Origin: Leadbetterella byssophila DSM 17132
GTDB taxonomy: Bacteria > Bacteroidota > Bacteroidia > Cytophagales > Spirosomataceae
NCBI RefSeq assembly: GCF_000166395.1
Contig: NC_014655.1
Coordinates: 3,472,001-3,536,000 of the forward strand
DNA length: 64,000 nt
Direction of reading: 5' to 3'
Shown here in pieces: positions 23,784 through 32,607 of this stretch. The translations under genes and the position numbers were made by a program. Each line of letters begins with the position of its first letter. The first letter of the stretch is position 1. Under the pieces are notes generated by a model. It was not told the DNA's origin. It saw only the letters and a program-made list of their open reading frames with translations, and made no database searches.

Positions 23784-25397
23784 TTATTTTAATACTTCCG
23801 GAATAGGTACTCCGATAGATCCGTTAGGTTCTAAGATTTTCAATAACATGGCCAAGGTAGGCGCAATGTCCGAAATGTACGTAGGTTTAAATGTCTCACC
23901 TTTATTGATACCCCAGCCGTAGAATAACATTGGTACGTGAGTATCGTAAGTATACATAGTGCCGTGAGTAGTACCTTTTATTCCACCTTCAAAATAAGCA
24001 GGTTCAGGGATGATCATGATCTCTCCACTGCGCTTAGGATTATAAAGGGTGTTTAATTTTCTTTGGTAATAATCAGGCAACTGAGTGAATTTTCCTTCTG
24101 CTAGGTTAATTACGGCAAATACACCCTCTTTTTGAGACATAACATGGTTTAAAGTGGCAGTGATCTCGTCAATGCTGAGATTGCGCTTAGAAATCAAATC
24201 TCTGTTCAAATAGATCTGATAATTATCGTAATAAGTGATTAATTTATCATCTCCATATTTCTCCGTTAAAATGGTTTTAGCCATTCTAGAAAGTTCACTA
24301 CCAATAAATACTCCTGAAGGAATGCGGTGTTTCACGTTAAATGCTGGAATATTAGATACGGCATGGTCAGCTGAGAGGAATACTGTATAGTTTCCTTTTC
24401 CTACTCTCTTATCCAAGAAGTTCAAAAGCTGTTCTATTTCTCTGTCTAAACGTACATAGACGTCTTGTATTTCCTTTGATTGAGGTCCGTAAGAATGACC
24501 TGCATAATCTGTTCCAGAGAAACTGATAGCTAGGAAATCAGTTACGTCACCACCACCTAGGTTCTCACTAATTACCGCTTCTTCTGCAAACTGTCTAGTT
24601 AGAGTATTTGAGAATGGAGAATGATATAAGCTCTCCATGTTCAGAGTATGAGGGAAGACAGATTTCTTCTCTACAGTTGCGGTATTTTCATACCCTTGTT
24701 CGTCCGGCTCTGATTCCGTGTACTGATCTATAGGAAAGAATGTTTCCCATTTCTGAGTGATATAATAGTCTGGAAGTTTTTTAGCATTAAACTTACTTAC
24801 CCATTCCGGAAGAGTTTCTTTATAGTACGTACTGGTAATAAAGTTACCACTGCTACCATCATACCAATAGGCATCACCAGTATGTCCTGCAGGCATAATG
24901 GCACCTCTGTCCTTAAATGAAATACCTATCACCTTGGATTGGAATTGAGTAGCAACTCTCAGTTGGTCTGTAATAGTAGTAACCTTTAGATTTACAGGAG
25001 ACATTTTACCGGCAGAAGCTTTGCCTTCTCCTACTATTTTAACCGTAGAATCTCCTGCTACATACATTCTGGCTCCTATGGTTTTTTCATACCAATCGTT
25101 ACCTACGATTCCTGAAATGGCCGGCGAAGATCCAGTATAAACGTGTGCATGACCAGGTCCAGTTACGGTAGAAGCATAGTGATAATGGTGATTTCTACAG
25201 GTAAATCCTTCTCCCATCATTCTCTTAAATCCTCCCGAAGAAAATTTTCCGCTAAAACGGTGCAAGTATTCGTCGCGCATTTGGTCTACGATTATCCCTA
25301 CTACAAGTTTTGGTCTGGCTGGGCTAGCGTTTTTTTTCTGAGCCTGGGCTGGAGGGATAAAGCCTAGGATACACAGAATTATAATAAATCTTTTCAT
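23784..25397 (-). CDS. PafA-type alkaline phosphatase
   Basis: A 537-residue exported phosphatase of the alkaline-phosphatase superfamily, matching the phosphate-insensitive PafA subgroup. From the ATG at 25395-25397, residues fall at PafA positions: D38 (VDQM), the nucleophile T79 (STVTGPGHAH), N100 (VGNDW), K162 and R164 (SFKDRGA). Further metal ligands are D297 and H301 (TDYAGH), D344-H345 (SADH) and H478 (TTHGT). The signal peptide is MKRFIIILCILGF...AQA. An upstream ATG at 25412 lies inside the promoter and was rejected. It would release phosphate from monoesters in the periplasm. Confidence 0.93.
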   Translation of the reverse strand: MKRFIIILCILGFIPPAQAQKKNASPARPKLVVGIIVDQMRDEYLHRFSGKFSSGGFKRMMGEGFTCRNHHYHYASTVTGPGHAHVYTGSSPAISGIVGNDWYEKTIGARMYVAGDSTVKIVGEGKASAGKMSPVNLKVTTITDQLRVATQFQSKVIGISFKDRGAIMPAGHTGDAYWYDGSSGNFITSTYYKETLPEWVSKFNAKKLPDYYITQKWETFFPIDQYTESEPDEQGYENTATVEKKSVFPHTLNMESLYHSPFSNTLTRQFAEEAVISENLGGGDVTDFLAISFSGTDYAGHSYGPQSKEIQDVYVRLDREIEQLLNFLDKRVGKGNYTVFLSADHAVSNIPAFNVKHRIPSGVFIGSELSRMAKTILTEKYGDDKLITYYDNYQIYLNRDLISKRNLSIDEITATLNHVMSQKEGVFAVINLAEGKFTQLPDYYQRKLNTLYNPKRSGEIMIIPEPAYFEGGIKGTTHGTMYTYDTHVPMLFYGWGINKGETFKPTYISDIAPTLAMLLKILEPNGSIGVPIPEVLK

Positions 25398-25409
25398 TAA
25401 CTTTTTTGG

Positions 25410-25417
25410 CAAATGTA
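25410..25417 (-). promoter_or_regulatory. Promoter -7 element for the alkaline phosphatase gene
   Basis: TACATTTG on the minus strand matches TAnnTTTG and ends 13 bp before the ATG at 25397, giving a very short leader. Confidence 0.5.
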
Positions 25418-25453
25418 CGGGGTTCTAAAATTTTGGACAATAAAACTGTAATC

Positions 25454-26368
25454 TTATTCTCTATTAATGACGGAATAACCTTTTTCATAGCCGCTTTTAA
25501 TGCAAGCTTTTATGTCATCCAGATTAAAACTGGTTAATTTTATGGGTATGTTTTCTTCTGGGCGAATGACCTTCAATTTGATCTTTTTGTTAATGGTAAA
25601 TCCATACAGAGAGACCAGGTTCTGGTTGTAGTTCTCTGCCCAATCAATATCATTATTCTCCAATTGGTTAACGGAGATATCCTTCATTCTTTCAATAATA
25701 TTGAGAAGGTTTTTATGATTGATAGGTTCCATGTTTCTATGTCTCGGATGGGTAGCTACGGCATAAATTTCTGTAGCTCCATCTTCTATAGCCTTTCGGA
25801 TAGGAATTACTTCTCTTAAACCACCATCCATATAAACTTCTTTCGGGTCATCTCCTGCTTGAACAGGTGGCATTATGATGGGAATAGACGAACTGGCTCT
25901 CAGGTAATCCATGAAATAATCTTCAAAGGGAGAAGCATATTTCATATTTCCTGTGTGAATATTTACTGCACCTACCTTTATTTTGATGGGGCTTTTTTGC
26001 AGATCTTCTACTGACACGTATTTCTTTACTTTTTCATGTAGAGGATTGACATCCAAAAGCCCGTCAAACCTACCCAGCATGGTATCTACTCCTAAGGTCC
26101 AATAAGATTTTGGGATTCCCACGTCTTCCGGCTTGGTGATATTATTCAACCAGAAGCTGATGAGTTTTTTGTTGGCTCCATTCCAGTCAATGTATCCGTA
26201 CTTGTGTTGTTGCCTTCCGGCTTCTGCAACTAAAAATGAAGAGTTCAGGGCACCGGCAGATATACCATAAATCATGTCAGGTACGAATCCCTTTTCAAAA
26301 ATGGCTTGAATGGCACCTACTTGCCATGCCCCTTTGAGTGCTCCTCCTCCTAGAACTAATGCTTTCAT
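25454..26368 (-). CDS. Patatin-like phospholipase family protein
   Basis: A 304-residue patatin-fold lipid acyl hydrolase. The oxyanion hole GGGALKGAWQ is at residues 7-16, the nucleophile Ser is in GISAG near residue 41, and the catalytic Asp is in DGGLREV. The dyad Ser-Asp is complete, so activity is likely. No signal peptide is seen; it is cytosolic or membrane-associated. It lies 7 bp downstream of the hotdog thioesterase gene, so both probably form an operon in lipid metabolism. Confidence 0.9.
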   Translation of the reverse strand: MKALVLGGGALKGAWQVGAIQAIFEKGFVPDMIYGISAGALNSSFLVAEAGRQQHKYGYIDWNGANKKLISFWLNNITKPEDVGIPKSYWTLGVDTMLGRFDGLLDVNPLHEKVKKYVSVEDLQKSPIKIKVGAVNIHTGNMKYASPFEDYFMDYLRASSSIPIIMPPVQAGDDPKEVYMDGGLREVIPIRKAIEDGATEIYAVATHPRHRNMEPINHKNLLNIIERMKDISVNQLENNDIDWAENYNQNLVSLYGFTINKKIKLKVIRPEENIPIKLTSFNLDDIKACIKSGYEKGYSVINRE

Positions 26369-26375
26369 ATGGTTT

Positions 26376-26789
26376 TCAGACTATTGCTACGGTCAATCTA
26401 CTGACGCAAACTAACTTTTGATTTTCGTCAGTTATCTTGATGTCCCATATGTGTGTCCTTCTTCCAATGTGTATGGGAGTCACTTTTCCATACACCCATC
26501 CTTCTGATACCGGTCGGAGGTGGTTAGCATTGATCTCCAGTCCTACCGCTTTCTGTTTCATGGGGTCATCTAAGCATAATACGGATGCTATACTACCTAA
26601 GGTTTCTGCCAAAGCCACAGAAGCACCACCATGTAGAATGCCAAAGGGCTGCTTCGTTCTATGATCTACCGGCATTTTAGCTATAATATAATCTGTGCCT
26701 AATTCAACGAAGCTTATTCCCAGGTGATCACCTAAGGTGTTTTTGCTCATTTCCAGGAAAACATCCAGGTCAATATTGTTCTTAAACAT
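26376..26789 (-). CDS. Hotdog-fold thioesterase (PaaI/MenI-like)
   Basis: A 137-residue acyl-CoA thioesterase of the 4HBT family. The catalytic loop reads PFGILHGGASVALAETLGS, with the conserved HGG and Glu/Gly positions of PaaI- and MenI-like enzymes. Length is typical. It is divergent from the histidine phosphatase gene. Which CoA ester it cleaves is not decidable; DHNA-CoA (menaquinone synthesis) and phenylacetyl-CoA are the usual options. Confidence 0.88.
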   Translation of the reverse strand: MFKNNIDLDVFLEMSKNTLGDHLGISFVELGTDYIIAKMPVDHRTKQPFGILHGGASVALAETLGSIASVLCLDDPMKQKAVGLEINANHLRPVSEGWVYGKVTPIHIGRRTHIWDIKITDENQKLVCVSRLTVAIV

Positions 26790-26802
26790 ATTGGCAAATC
26801 CG

Positions 26803-26810
26803 TATTTTTG
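26803..26810 (+). promoter_or_regulatory. Putative -7 promoter element for the histidine phosphatase gene
   Basis: TATTTTTG matches TAnnTTTG, 19 bp before the ATG at 26830, in the 40-bp divergent gap. Confidence 0.5.
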
Positions 26811-26829
26811 CCAAACTTAACGAAACTTT

Positions 26830-27465
26830 ATGTCAAAAAAAACTATATACCTGATCCGTCATGGTGAAACTGAATACAATAAATCAGGTGCTGTGCAAGG
26901 AAGAGGAATAAATGCAGATCTTAATGAAACAGGCCAAATGCAGGCTCGGGCATTCTATGAACACTACAAAGATATCCCCTTTCAAAAAGTATATATTTCT
27001 ACGTTAAAGCGCACATATCAAACGGCTTACGGGTTTATTGATGCCGGAATTCCTTACGAGTCTCTGGAAGGATTAGATGAAATCAGTTGGGGTACGGTAG
27101 AAGGTAAAACCTTGCACGAAACAGGCTATCAGGTTTTTAAAGAGGTATTGCACAGTTGGGAATCTGGAGATACAAAGGCCAAATTAGAAGGCGGGGAGAG
27201 TCCGGAAGAGGTGGTAGTTCGTCAGAAAGCGGCTTTTTCTCACATTTTATCTCATAAAAATGAGGATTTGATACTCATTACCATGCATGGTAGGGCCATG
27301 AGGATACTTTTATCCCACCTGTTAGGTACTCCCTTAAGCATGATGGACCAGTATGAGCATTCTAATACCTGCCTTTATATTTTAGAATACGACTACGATA
27401 AGGAAGCATTTAGTCTGGTTTCTGCTAACAATACAGATCACCTAAAAATCCATTTAAATCTATAA
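26830..27465 (+). CDS. Histidine phosphatase family protein
   Basis: A 211-residue member of the phosphoglycerate-mutase-like superfamily. The RHG motif is LIRHGETEYNKSG with the phospho-acceptor His at residue 11. The second His is in ITMHGRAMR near residue 155, and the proton donor Glu is in EISWGTVEGK. It more likely acts as a broad phosphatase than as the glycolytic mutase, being shorter and lacking the mutase-specific tail. It is followed by the LytS/LytTR pair. Confidence 0.9.
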   Translation: MSKKTIYLIRHGETEYNKSGAVQGRGINADLNETGQMQARAFYEHYKDIPFQKVYISTLKRTYQTAYGFIDAGIPYESLEGLDEISWGTVEGKTLHETGYQVFKEVLHSWESGDTKAKLEGGESPEEVVVRQKAAFSHILSHKNEDLILITMHGRAMRILLSHLLGTPLSMMDQYEHSNTCLYILEYDYDKEAFSLVSANNTDHLKIHLNL

Positions 27466-27516
27466 AATCTGTAAAAAACTCTACAGGTTCTGAGATTTGA
27501 TCGTAATTTTAAGCTG

Positions 27517-28617
27517 ATGAATCAAAGACAGTTTTATTGGGCCTTTCAAATCATCGGATGGGTGTTTTATGCCCTATCTGATTTGGCTTATTTTGTGCTT
27601 TTTCTACAGCCAAATAGTTTGTCAGAATTAGAGGCCATGGTTTTTAATTCTTGTATTTATGTGCTTACAGGGATTTCATTGACCCATTTTTTTAAATTGA
27701 TATTTAAGAATTACGAGTGGATCAAGTTGCCTGTAAACCAACTAGTCATTCGCTGCCTTTTAGGAGTGATATTGATTACATCTCTCTTTACTGCGATAAA
27801 CATTTCCCTTTACGAAGAATATTTCGGGGAGAAGACAGCACGTATCTCCTGGTATTTTAAGGACTTTGCTTATATTATCAACTTTAGTAAACCTATGGTG
27901 ATCTGGGTTTTGCTATATATTTTCGTAGCCTACACCATTGAGATTCAAAAGAATAATATAGAAAGGATTAGGATGCAAGCTTCCATTGAAGCTTCAGAGG
28001 CAAAGATCTTAAAGGCCCAAATCAATCCTCATTTCATGTTTAATGCCTTGAACAGTATACGGGCCTTGATTTTAGAGGAGCCCAAAAAGGCTCAGACCGG
28101 TATTACCCAACTTTCCAATATTCTCCGAAGTTCCCTAGTGGCTAACCGGCGAACGACCATCCCTCTAAAGGAGGAACTGAAAACCATAGAGGATTATTTG
28201 GCACTGGAAAAGGTGAGGTACGAAGAAAGGCTGCAGTCAACTTTGGAAATAGATCCTTCTACGCTGCATATTGAAGTTCCTCCAATGATGCTTCAGACCC
28301 TTGTAGAAAATGCTATTAAGCATGGGGTTCAAAAGGCTGAGAAATGGGGATTTGTAGAAGTGAAGAGTTTTATTGAGGAAGGCATTTTGACCTTAACCAT
28401 TAGAAATACCGGGGTGTATGTAGAGCATAATAATCATGGAGATGATTCAGGCTTTGGATTACAGAACACTCGAAGAAGATTGAACCTAATCTATGGTACA
28501 GAGGCTTCGTTTAATATTTACCAAGAAGAGCCTCTGATAGTTCAAGCCATAGTGAAAATACCCTTAGAAAAGAAAGTAACTTTAAATTCCGAAAACGATG
28601 AAGACCATCATAGTTGA
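27517..28617 (+). CDS. LytS-type sensor histidine kinase
   Basis: A 366-residue membrane sensor of the His_kinase (PF06580) family. Four hydrophobic segments occupy about residues 8-155. The phospho-acceptor His is in QINPHFMFNALNSIR, and the ATPase part has an N box (TLVENAIKHG) and a G box (GFGLQNTRRRL). It lacks a recognised extracellular sensor domain, so its signal is unknown. It overlaps the response regulator by 20 bp, and the two form a cognate pair. Confidence 0.92.
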   Translation: MNQRQFYWAFQIIGWVFYALSDLAYFVLFLQPNSLSELEAMVFNSCIYVLTGISLTHFFKLIFKNYEWIKLPVNQLVIRCLLGVILITSLFTAINISLYEEYFGEKTARISWYFKDFAYIINFSKPMVIWVLLYIFVAYTIEIQKNNIERIRMQASIEASEAKILKAQINPHFMFNALNSIRALILEEPKKAQTGITQLSNILRSSLVANRRTTIPLKEELKTIEDYLALEKVRYEERLQSTLEIDPSTLHIEVPPMMLQTLVENAIKHGVQKAEKWGFVEVKSFIEEGILTLTIRNTGVYVEHNNHGDDSGFGLQNTRRRLNLIYGTEASFNIYQEEPLIVQAIVKIPLEKKVTLNSENDEDHHS

Positions 28618-29323
28618 TGATGAGAGACTTGCTCGCAATGAGTTGAAACGTCTCCTTGAAGATTTCCCTAAGATCAATGTGGTTGCAGAAGCAGCCAATG
28701 CGGACGAGGCCATAGAATTGATAAATGAGCATAATCCGGATCTCTTGTTTTTGGATATCCAAATGCCCGGGAAGAATGGTTTCGAGCTTTTGGAAACCAT
28801 AGAGGATAAAGTTCCTGAAGTGATCTTTACCACTGCCTATGATGAGTATGCATTGAAAGCTTTTGAATATAATGCCTTAGACTATATCATGAAGCCTATT
28901 GACACTGCCAGGTTAGCGGAGGCTATCCAAAAGGTGGAGCATGAAATGAAACGCACTGAGACCATCAGTCCGGAGAGCTTTCTTGGTGAACACGATCAGG
29001 TTTTTGTGAAAGACGGAGAAAAATGCTGGTTTGTGAAATTAGGAAAGGTCAGGTTGTTTGAATCTATGGGCAACTATGTTCGTCTGCATTTTGAGGATCA
29101 AAAGCCCATGATTCTAAAGTCCTTGAACAGTTTGGAAGAAAGATTGGATCCAAAGGTATTCTTCCGTGCTAACAGGAAACATATCATTAACCTGCACTGG
29201 ATAGAGAAGATTGAACCTTGGTTCTCCGGTGGTTTGTTAGTGACCCTACAGGGGGGAACTACTGAGAAGATAGAGATCTCCAGGCGGCAATCCATCAAGT
29301 TTAAAGATCTTATGAGTTTATAA
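28598..29323 (+). CDS. LytTR-family response regulator
   Basis: A 241-residue regulator with an N-terminal receiver domain and C-terminal LytTR DNA-binding domain. Receiver acidic pocket is IVDDE; the phospho-acceptor Asp is in LLFLDIQMPG near residue 54; the Lys is in IMKPID. The LytTR part begins around residue 140, with FFRANRKHIIN near residue 190. Partner of the upstream kinase. A bidirectional terminator follows. Targets are not identifiable here. Confidence 0.93.
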   Translation: MKTIIVDDERLARNELKRLLEDFPKINVVAEAANADEAIELINEHNPDLLFLDIQMPGKNGFELLETIEDKVPEVIFTTAYDEYALKAFEYNALDYIMKPIDTARLAEAIQKVEHEMKRTETISPESFLGEHDQVFVKDGEKCWFVKLGKVRLFESMGNYVRLHFEDQKPMILKSLNSLEERLDPKVFFRANRKHIINLHWIEKIEPWFSGGLLVTLQGGTTEKIEISRRQSIKFKDLMSL

Positions 29324-29326
29324 AAT

Positions 29327-29355
29327 AAATGGCGGTCATTTGACCGCCATTTTTA
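29327..29355. terminator. Bidirectional rho-independent terminator
   Basis: ATGGCGGTCA pairs with TGACCGCCAT around a short loop, with an A tract on one side and T5 on the other. It serves the response regulator from the left and the convergent protease gene (stop at 29353) from the right. Confidence 0.85.
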
Positions 29356-32300
29356 CTTTACATCTTTCAGTAACTCTTCAATTGCCTTTTCCAACTGCTG
29401 ATCTTTGCCTTCTGCAATCAGTTTAGGGTCATTTTTCACTTCGAAAGTAGGTTTGGTTTCATTGTTTTCTAACCATTCCCCTTTCTTATTTTTCGCTGAG
29501 ATAGGCACTGCACCCCATCTGGTACCGTCACTTAGTACTTCCCATCCTGCGAAACTACATGTTCCTGGAACCGGCATACCCACTGTCTTTCCTATGTTCA
29601 GATCAGTGTATCCGCAAGAGAAGCAGTGTCCGTCACTGTAGTTAGCCTCGTTAAACATAGCTAAGGTAGGCTTGGTCCACCGGAATGTAGGCTCATATCC
29701 TACAGATCTGTCTTTTGTAGCGTAATCAAGGAATTTATCTCCTGTAAAGAACATAGCCAGGTCTGATACCAAGTCACCGCCTCCATTGAAACGGGTATCA
29801 ACGATCACTCCTTTTCTGTCAGCGTATTTACCCATCATTTCTTCATAAGTATTACGGAATTGTCCGTCATTCATTCCAGGGATATGAACATATCCAAGGG
29901 TACCGTTACTCAACTTGTCTACTTCTTCCTGATTTTTCTTCACCCATCTCTTATAAAGCAATGCAGATTCTTCAGCTAAGCTGATTGGCTTTACGGTAAT
30001 CTGACGCTTTTCAGCATTACCCGGTTCAGAGATTTCCAGTAAGGTAAATTTACCAGCCTTTCTGTTTAAATACCACGCTAGGTCCTTTTCAGGAGTGATA
30101 GTTTCTCCGTCAATCTTCTCGATGATGGTTCCAGGCTTGATTTGGAACGCTACCTTGTCTAGTGGTCCATTAGCCAATACCTCCAAAATACGAATCCCGT
30201 TACCGGTATGCTTGAAGTCTGCAAAAATACCTAGAGAGGCGGTAGCATCTCCGTTTGGAATAGATCTGCTATATCTTGCACCTGCATGCGAAACGTTTAG
30301 TTCACCCAATAGTTCAGAAAGCATTTCAGCAAACTCATAACTATTTCCAATATGAGGAACGTACTTCTCATATTCTTTTTTCAGTTTGTTCCAATCTGCT
30401 CCATGCATATCCGGAGTGTAGAACATCTTTTGAGTTCTTAACCAAACGTGCTCAAACATGTATTTTCTTTCCGCATCGCTATCCAAATTCACTTCGCCGG
30501 AAATGTTGATATTATCTCTTTTCTTAGAATCAGGATTGATCTTAGATAATCTACCACCACTTAGGAAATAAAGGTTCTTTTGTTCTTTGTCCCATTCTAG
30601 ACTTCCTCCCATACCATCTAATGGAATTTCCATTTTGGTTTCTTTGGTACGAAGATCTGTACTCCATAGGTTAGCATTCTTCTCAAATCTGGCTAGATAA
30701 TAAAGTTTCTCACCATCTTTAGAAAGTATAGCGTCACTTAATGAAGAAGAGTGTATAGTCAAACGAGCTTTTCTGTCTGTTAATCCATCCCAGTCGATCA
30801 CTATTGGAGCCACCTCTTTGGTTTTAGCGGTATCCTTTTTAGTCGGCTCCATTTCTTTTAGGAGGGCAACTTCATCTTTCGACAGGTTGAATTTCTCCCA
30901 ACCTTCTTTGGTTAGGAATAAAGTATAAACGTCAGCCTGAGATCCACCACTGTTTGCGTGATCTTTCATACCGTGTCTATTGCTGAACCAAAGGATTTGC
31001 TTACCTCCGTTAGCCCATTTGGCATTATAATCATTATAGCCACTCTGAGTGATGTTCACCATAGGCTTCTTTCCTTCAGCGTCCAGGATCACTATCTCAC
31101 CATTTGACATGGTAGGTTTATACGAAGCGAGTAACCATTTGCTGTCCGGGCTCCATTCGAAGTATTGGTCTCCATCACGCATATGGTATAATTGTTCAGG
31201 AGTAAGAAGGGTAACAGTCTTAGAAGAAGCTAAGTCCATTACCTTTAAGGTTCTTCTGTTCTCTATGAAAGCTAATTTCTTGCCGTCTGGTGAGATCTTT
31301 GGAATGTAATTATCATTCTTATTACTTACTAAGGCTTTCTCCTCAATTAGTGTAGAAGCATAGAACAAAGGTTCTTCTTTTCTCAACTTCTGGGTTTGGA
31401 AGATCTGCCATCTGCCGTCTCTTTCACTAGCATAGATGATGCTCTTTCCATCAGGAGAGAACTGTACAAAACGTTCTTGTTCCGGAGAGTTAGTCAATCT
31501 TTTTGTGATCTTACCGTCAACAGAACCTACAAAAACCTCACCTCTGGCAATGAATGCTACTTCCTTACCATTAGGGGAAATGGAGAAATCACTCACACCA
31601 CCGTTCACCGGTGAAACTCCATCCTTGTTAGAGATTTCTTGAGTGTAAATAGTAATATTTACCTTCTTAGGTGACTCACCTTCTTTTACGGTATAGATCT
31701 CGCCATCATAGGAGAAAGCTAATAGACCGGAATTAGAAGATGAAAGGAATCTAACGGGATGAGTTTTTAGCTTAGTTATTGCTGTTTTCTTCGAAGGATC
31801 TGCTAAGCTAGTCTTGAAAATGTTAAACGTACCACTTTCTTCGCTAAGGTAGTAGATGTCCTTATCGCCATTAGTAAATATAGGTTGGCGATCTTCTCCG
31901 TAGAAATTAGTGATCTTCGTATGCTTCCCGGTCTGGGTATCATACGTCCAAATGTCTCTGGTTATAGATGATTTGTGGTACTTTCTCCACTCGTTTTCTC
32001 CACCTTTCTTGTCGTGATAGATCAGTGTTTTTCCGTCTTTGCTAAATCTGGCATATTCTGCAGGAACAGAAAGAATCTGATTCACTCTTCCGCCTTTTAC
32101 CGGAACGGAATATAGTTCCGGTTGGGAAGCTGTAGGATACTGGCGGTGTTCAGGTAAGTCCTGACGAACTCCACCGAATACTACTGACTTTCCATCTGGA
32201 GTGAATGAAAACGGAATTTCATCGTTAGAATGATAGGTAAGGCGAGTAGCTTCTCCACCTTGAGCATTCATGATAAATAGGTCAAAATTACCGTATCTAT

Positions 32301-32547
32301 CAGAAGCAAAAGCTATCTGCTTCCCGTCCGGACTCCATACCGGCTGGTAGTCGTGTGCTTCATGGAAAGTCAGCTGAGTAGCTTGACCTCCTGCACTTGG
32401 AACTTTGTACAAATCACCTTTATAGGTGAAAACGATAGTTGAACCATCCGGAGAGATAGCAGGGTATCTCGCCCATTTAGGTTCTGTTTGGGCATGCAAT
32501 TGCTGCCCCATGAGGGTCAATGCGATTAGGGTAATCTTCTTGATCAT
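29353..32547 (-). CDS. Tricorn-like S41 family protease
   Basis: A 1064-residue exported protease. Signal peptide: MIKKITLIALTLMGQQLHAQ. Residues about 20-600 consist of WD40-like/TolB-type beta-propeller repeats (many SPDGK motifs). A core C1 region, a PDZ domain at about 755-850 and an S41 catalytic domain at about 870-1060 follow, as in archaeal Tricorn. The nucleophile is probably the Ser in EANYSDGH, and LGYVHIPGM precedes it. Tricorn relatives in Bacteroidota are secreted and degrade peptides; substrate unknown. It has its own -7 promoter element. Confidence 0.92.
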   Translation of the reverse strand: MIKKITLIALTLMGQQLHAQTEPKWARYPAISPDGSTIVFTYKGDLYKVPSAGGQATQLTFHEAHDYQPVWSPDGKQIAFASDRYGNFDLFIMNAQGGEATRLTYHSNDEIPFSFTPDGKSVVFGGVRQDLPEHRQYPTASQPELYSVPVKGGRVNQILSVPAEYARFSKDGKTLIYHDKKGGENEWRKYHKSSITRDIWTYDTQTGKHTKITNFYGEDRQPIFTNGDKDIYYLSEESGTFNIFKTSLADPSKKTAITKLKTHPVRFLSSSNSGLLAFSYDGEIYTVKEGESPKKVNITIYTQEISNKDGVSPVNGGVSDFSISPNGKEVAFIARGEVFVGSVDGKITKRLTNSPEQERFVQFSPDGKSIIYASERDGRWQIFQTQKLRKEEPLFYASTLIEEKALVSNKNDNYIPKISPDGKKLAFIENRRTLKVMDLASSKTVTLLTPEQLYHMRDGDQYFEWSPDSKWLLASYKPTMSNGEIVILDAEGKKPMVNITQSGYNDYNAKWANGGKQILWFSNRHGMKDHANSGGSQADVYTLFLTKEGWEKFNLSKDEVALLKEMEPTKKDTAKTKEVAPIVIDWDGLTDRKARLTIHSSSLSDAILSKDGEKLYYLARFEKNANLWSTDLRTKETKMEIPLDGMGGSLEWDKEQKNLYFLSGGRLSKINPDSKKRDNINISGEVNLDSDAERKYMFEHVWLRTQKMFYTPDMHGADWNKLKKEYEKYVPHIGNSYEFAEMLSELLGELNVSHAGARYSRSIPNGDATASLGIFADFKHTGNGIRILEVLANGPLDKVAFQIKPGTIIEKIDGETITPEKDLAWYLNRKAGKFTLLEISEPGNAEKRQITVKPISLAEESALLYKRWVKKNQEEVDKLSNGTLGYVHIPGMNDGQFRNTYEEMMGKYADRKGVIVDTRFNGGGDLVSDLAMFFTGDKFLDYATKDRSVGYEPTFRWTKPTLAMFNEANYSDGHCFSCGYTDLNIGKTVGMPVPGTCSFAGWEVLSDGTRWGAVPISAKNKKGEWLENNETKPTFEVKNDPKLIAEGKDQQLEKAIEELLKDVK

Positions 32548-32567
32548 AGTAAGTAATTTGCTAAAGG

Positions 32568-32575
32568 CAAATATA
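32568..32575 (-). promoter_or_regulatory. Putative -7 promoter element for the Tricorn-like protease gene
   Basis: TATATTTG on the minus strand matches TAnnTTTG and ends 20 bp before the ATG at 32547. Confidence 0.5.
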
Positions 32576-32582
32576 CAATTAG

Positions 32583-32607
32583 AAAAGGGGCATTTTGCCC
32601 CTTTTTA
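32583..32607 (-). terminator. Rho-independent terminator of the riboswitch-controlled receptor gene
   Basis: On the minus strand GGGGC-AAAAT-GCCCC is followed by TTTT. It overlaps the stop codon of the receptor gene at 32605-32607. Confidence 0.75.
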
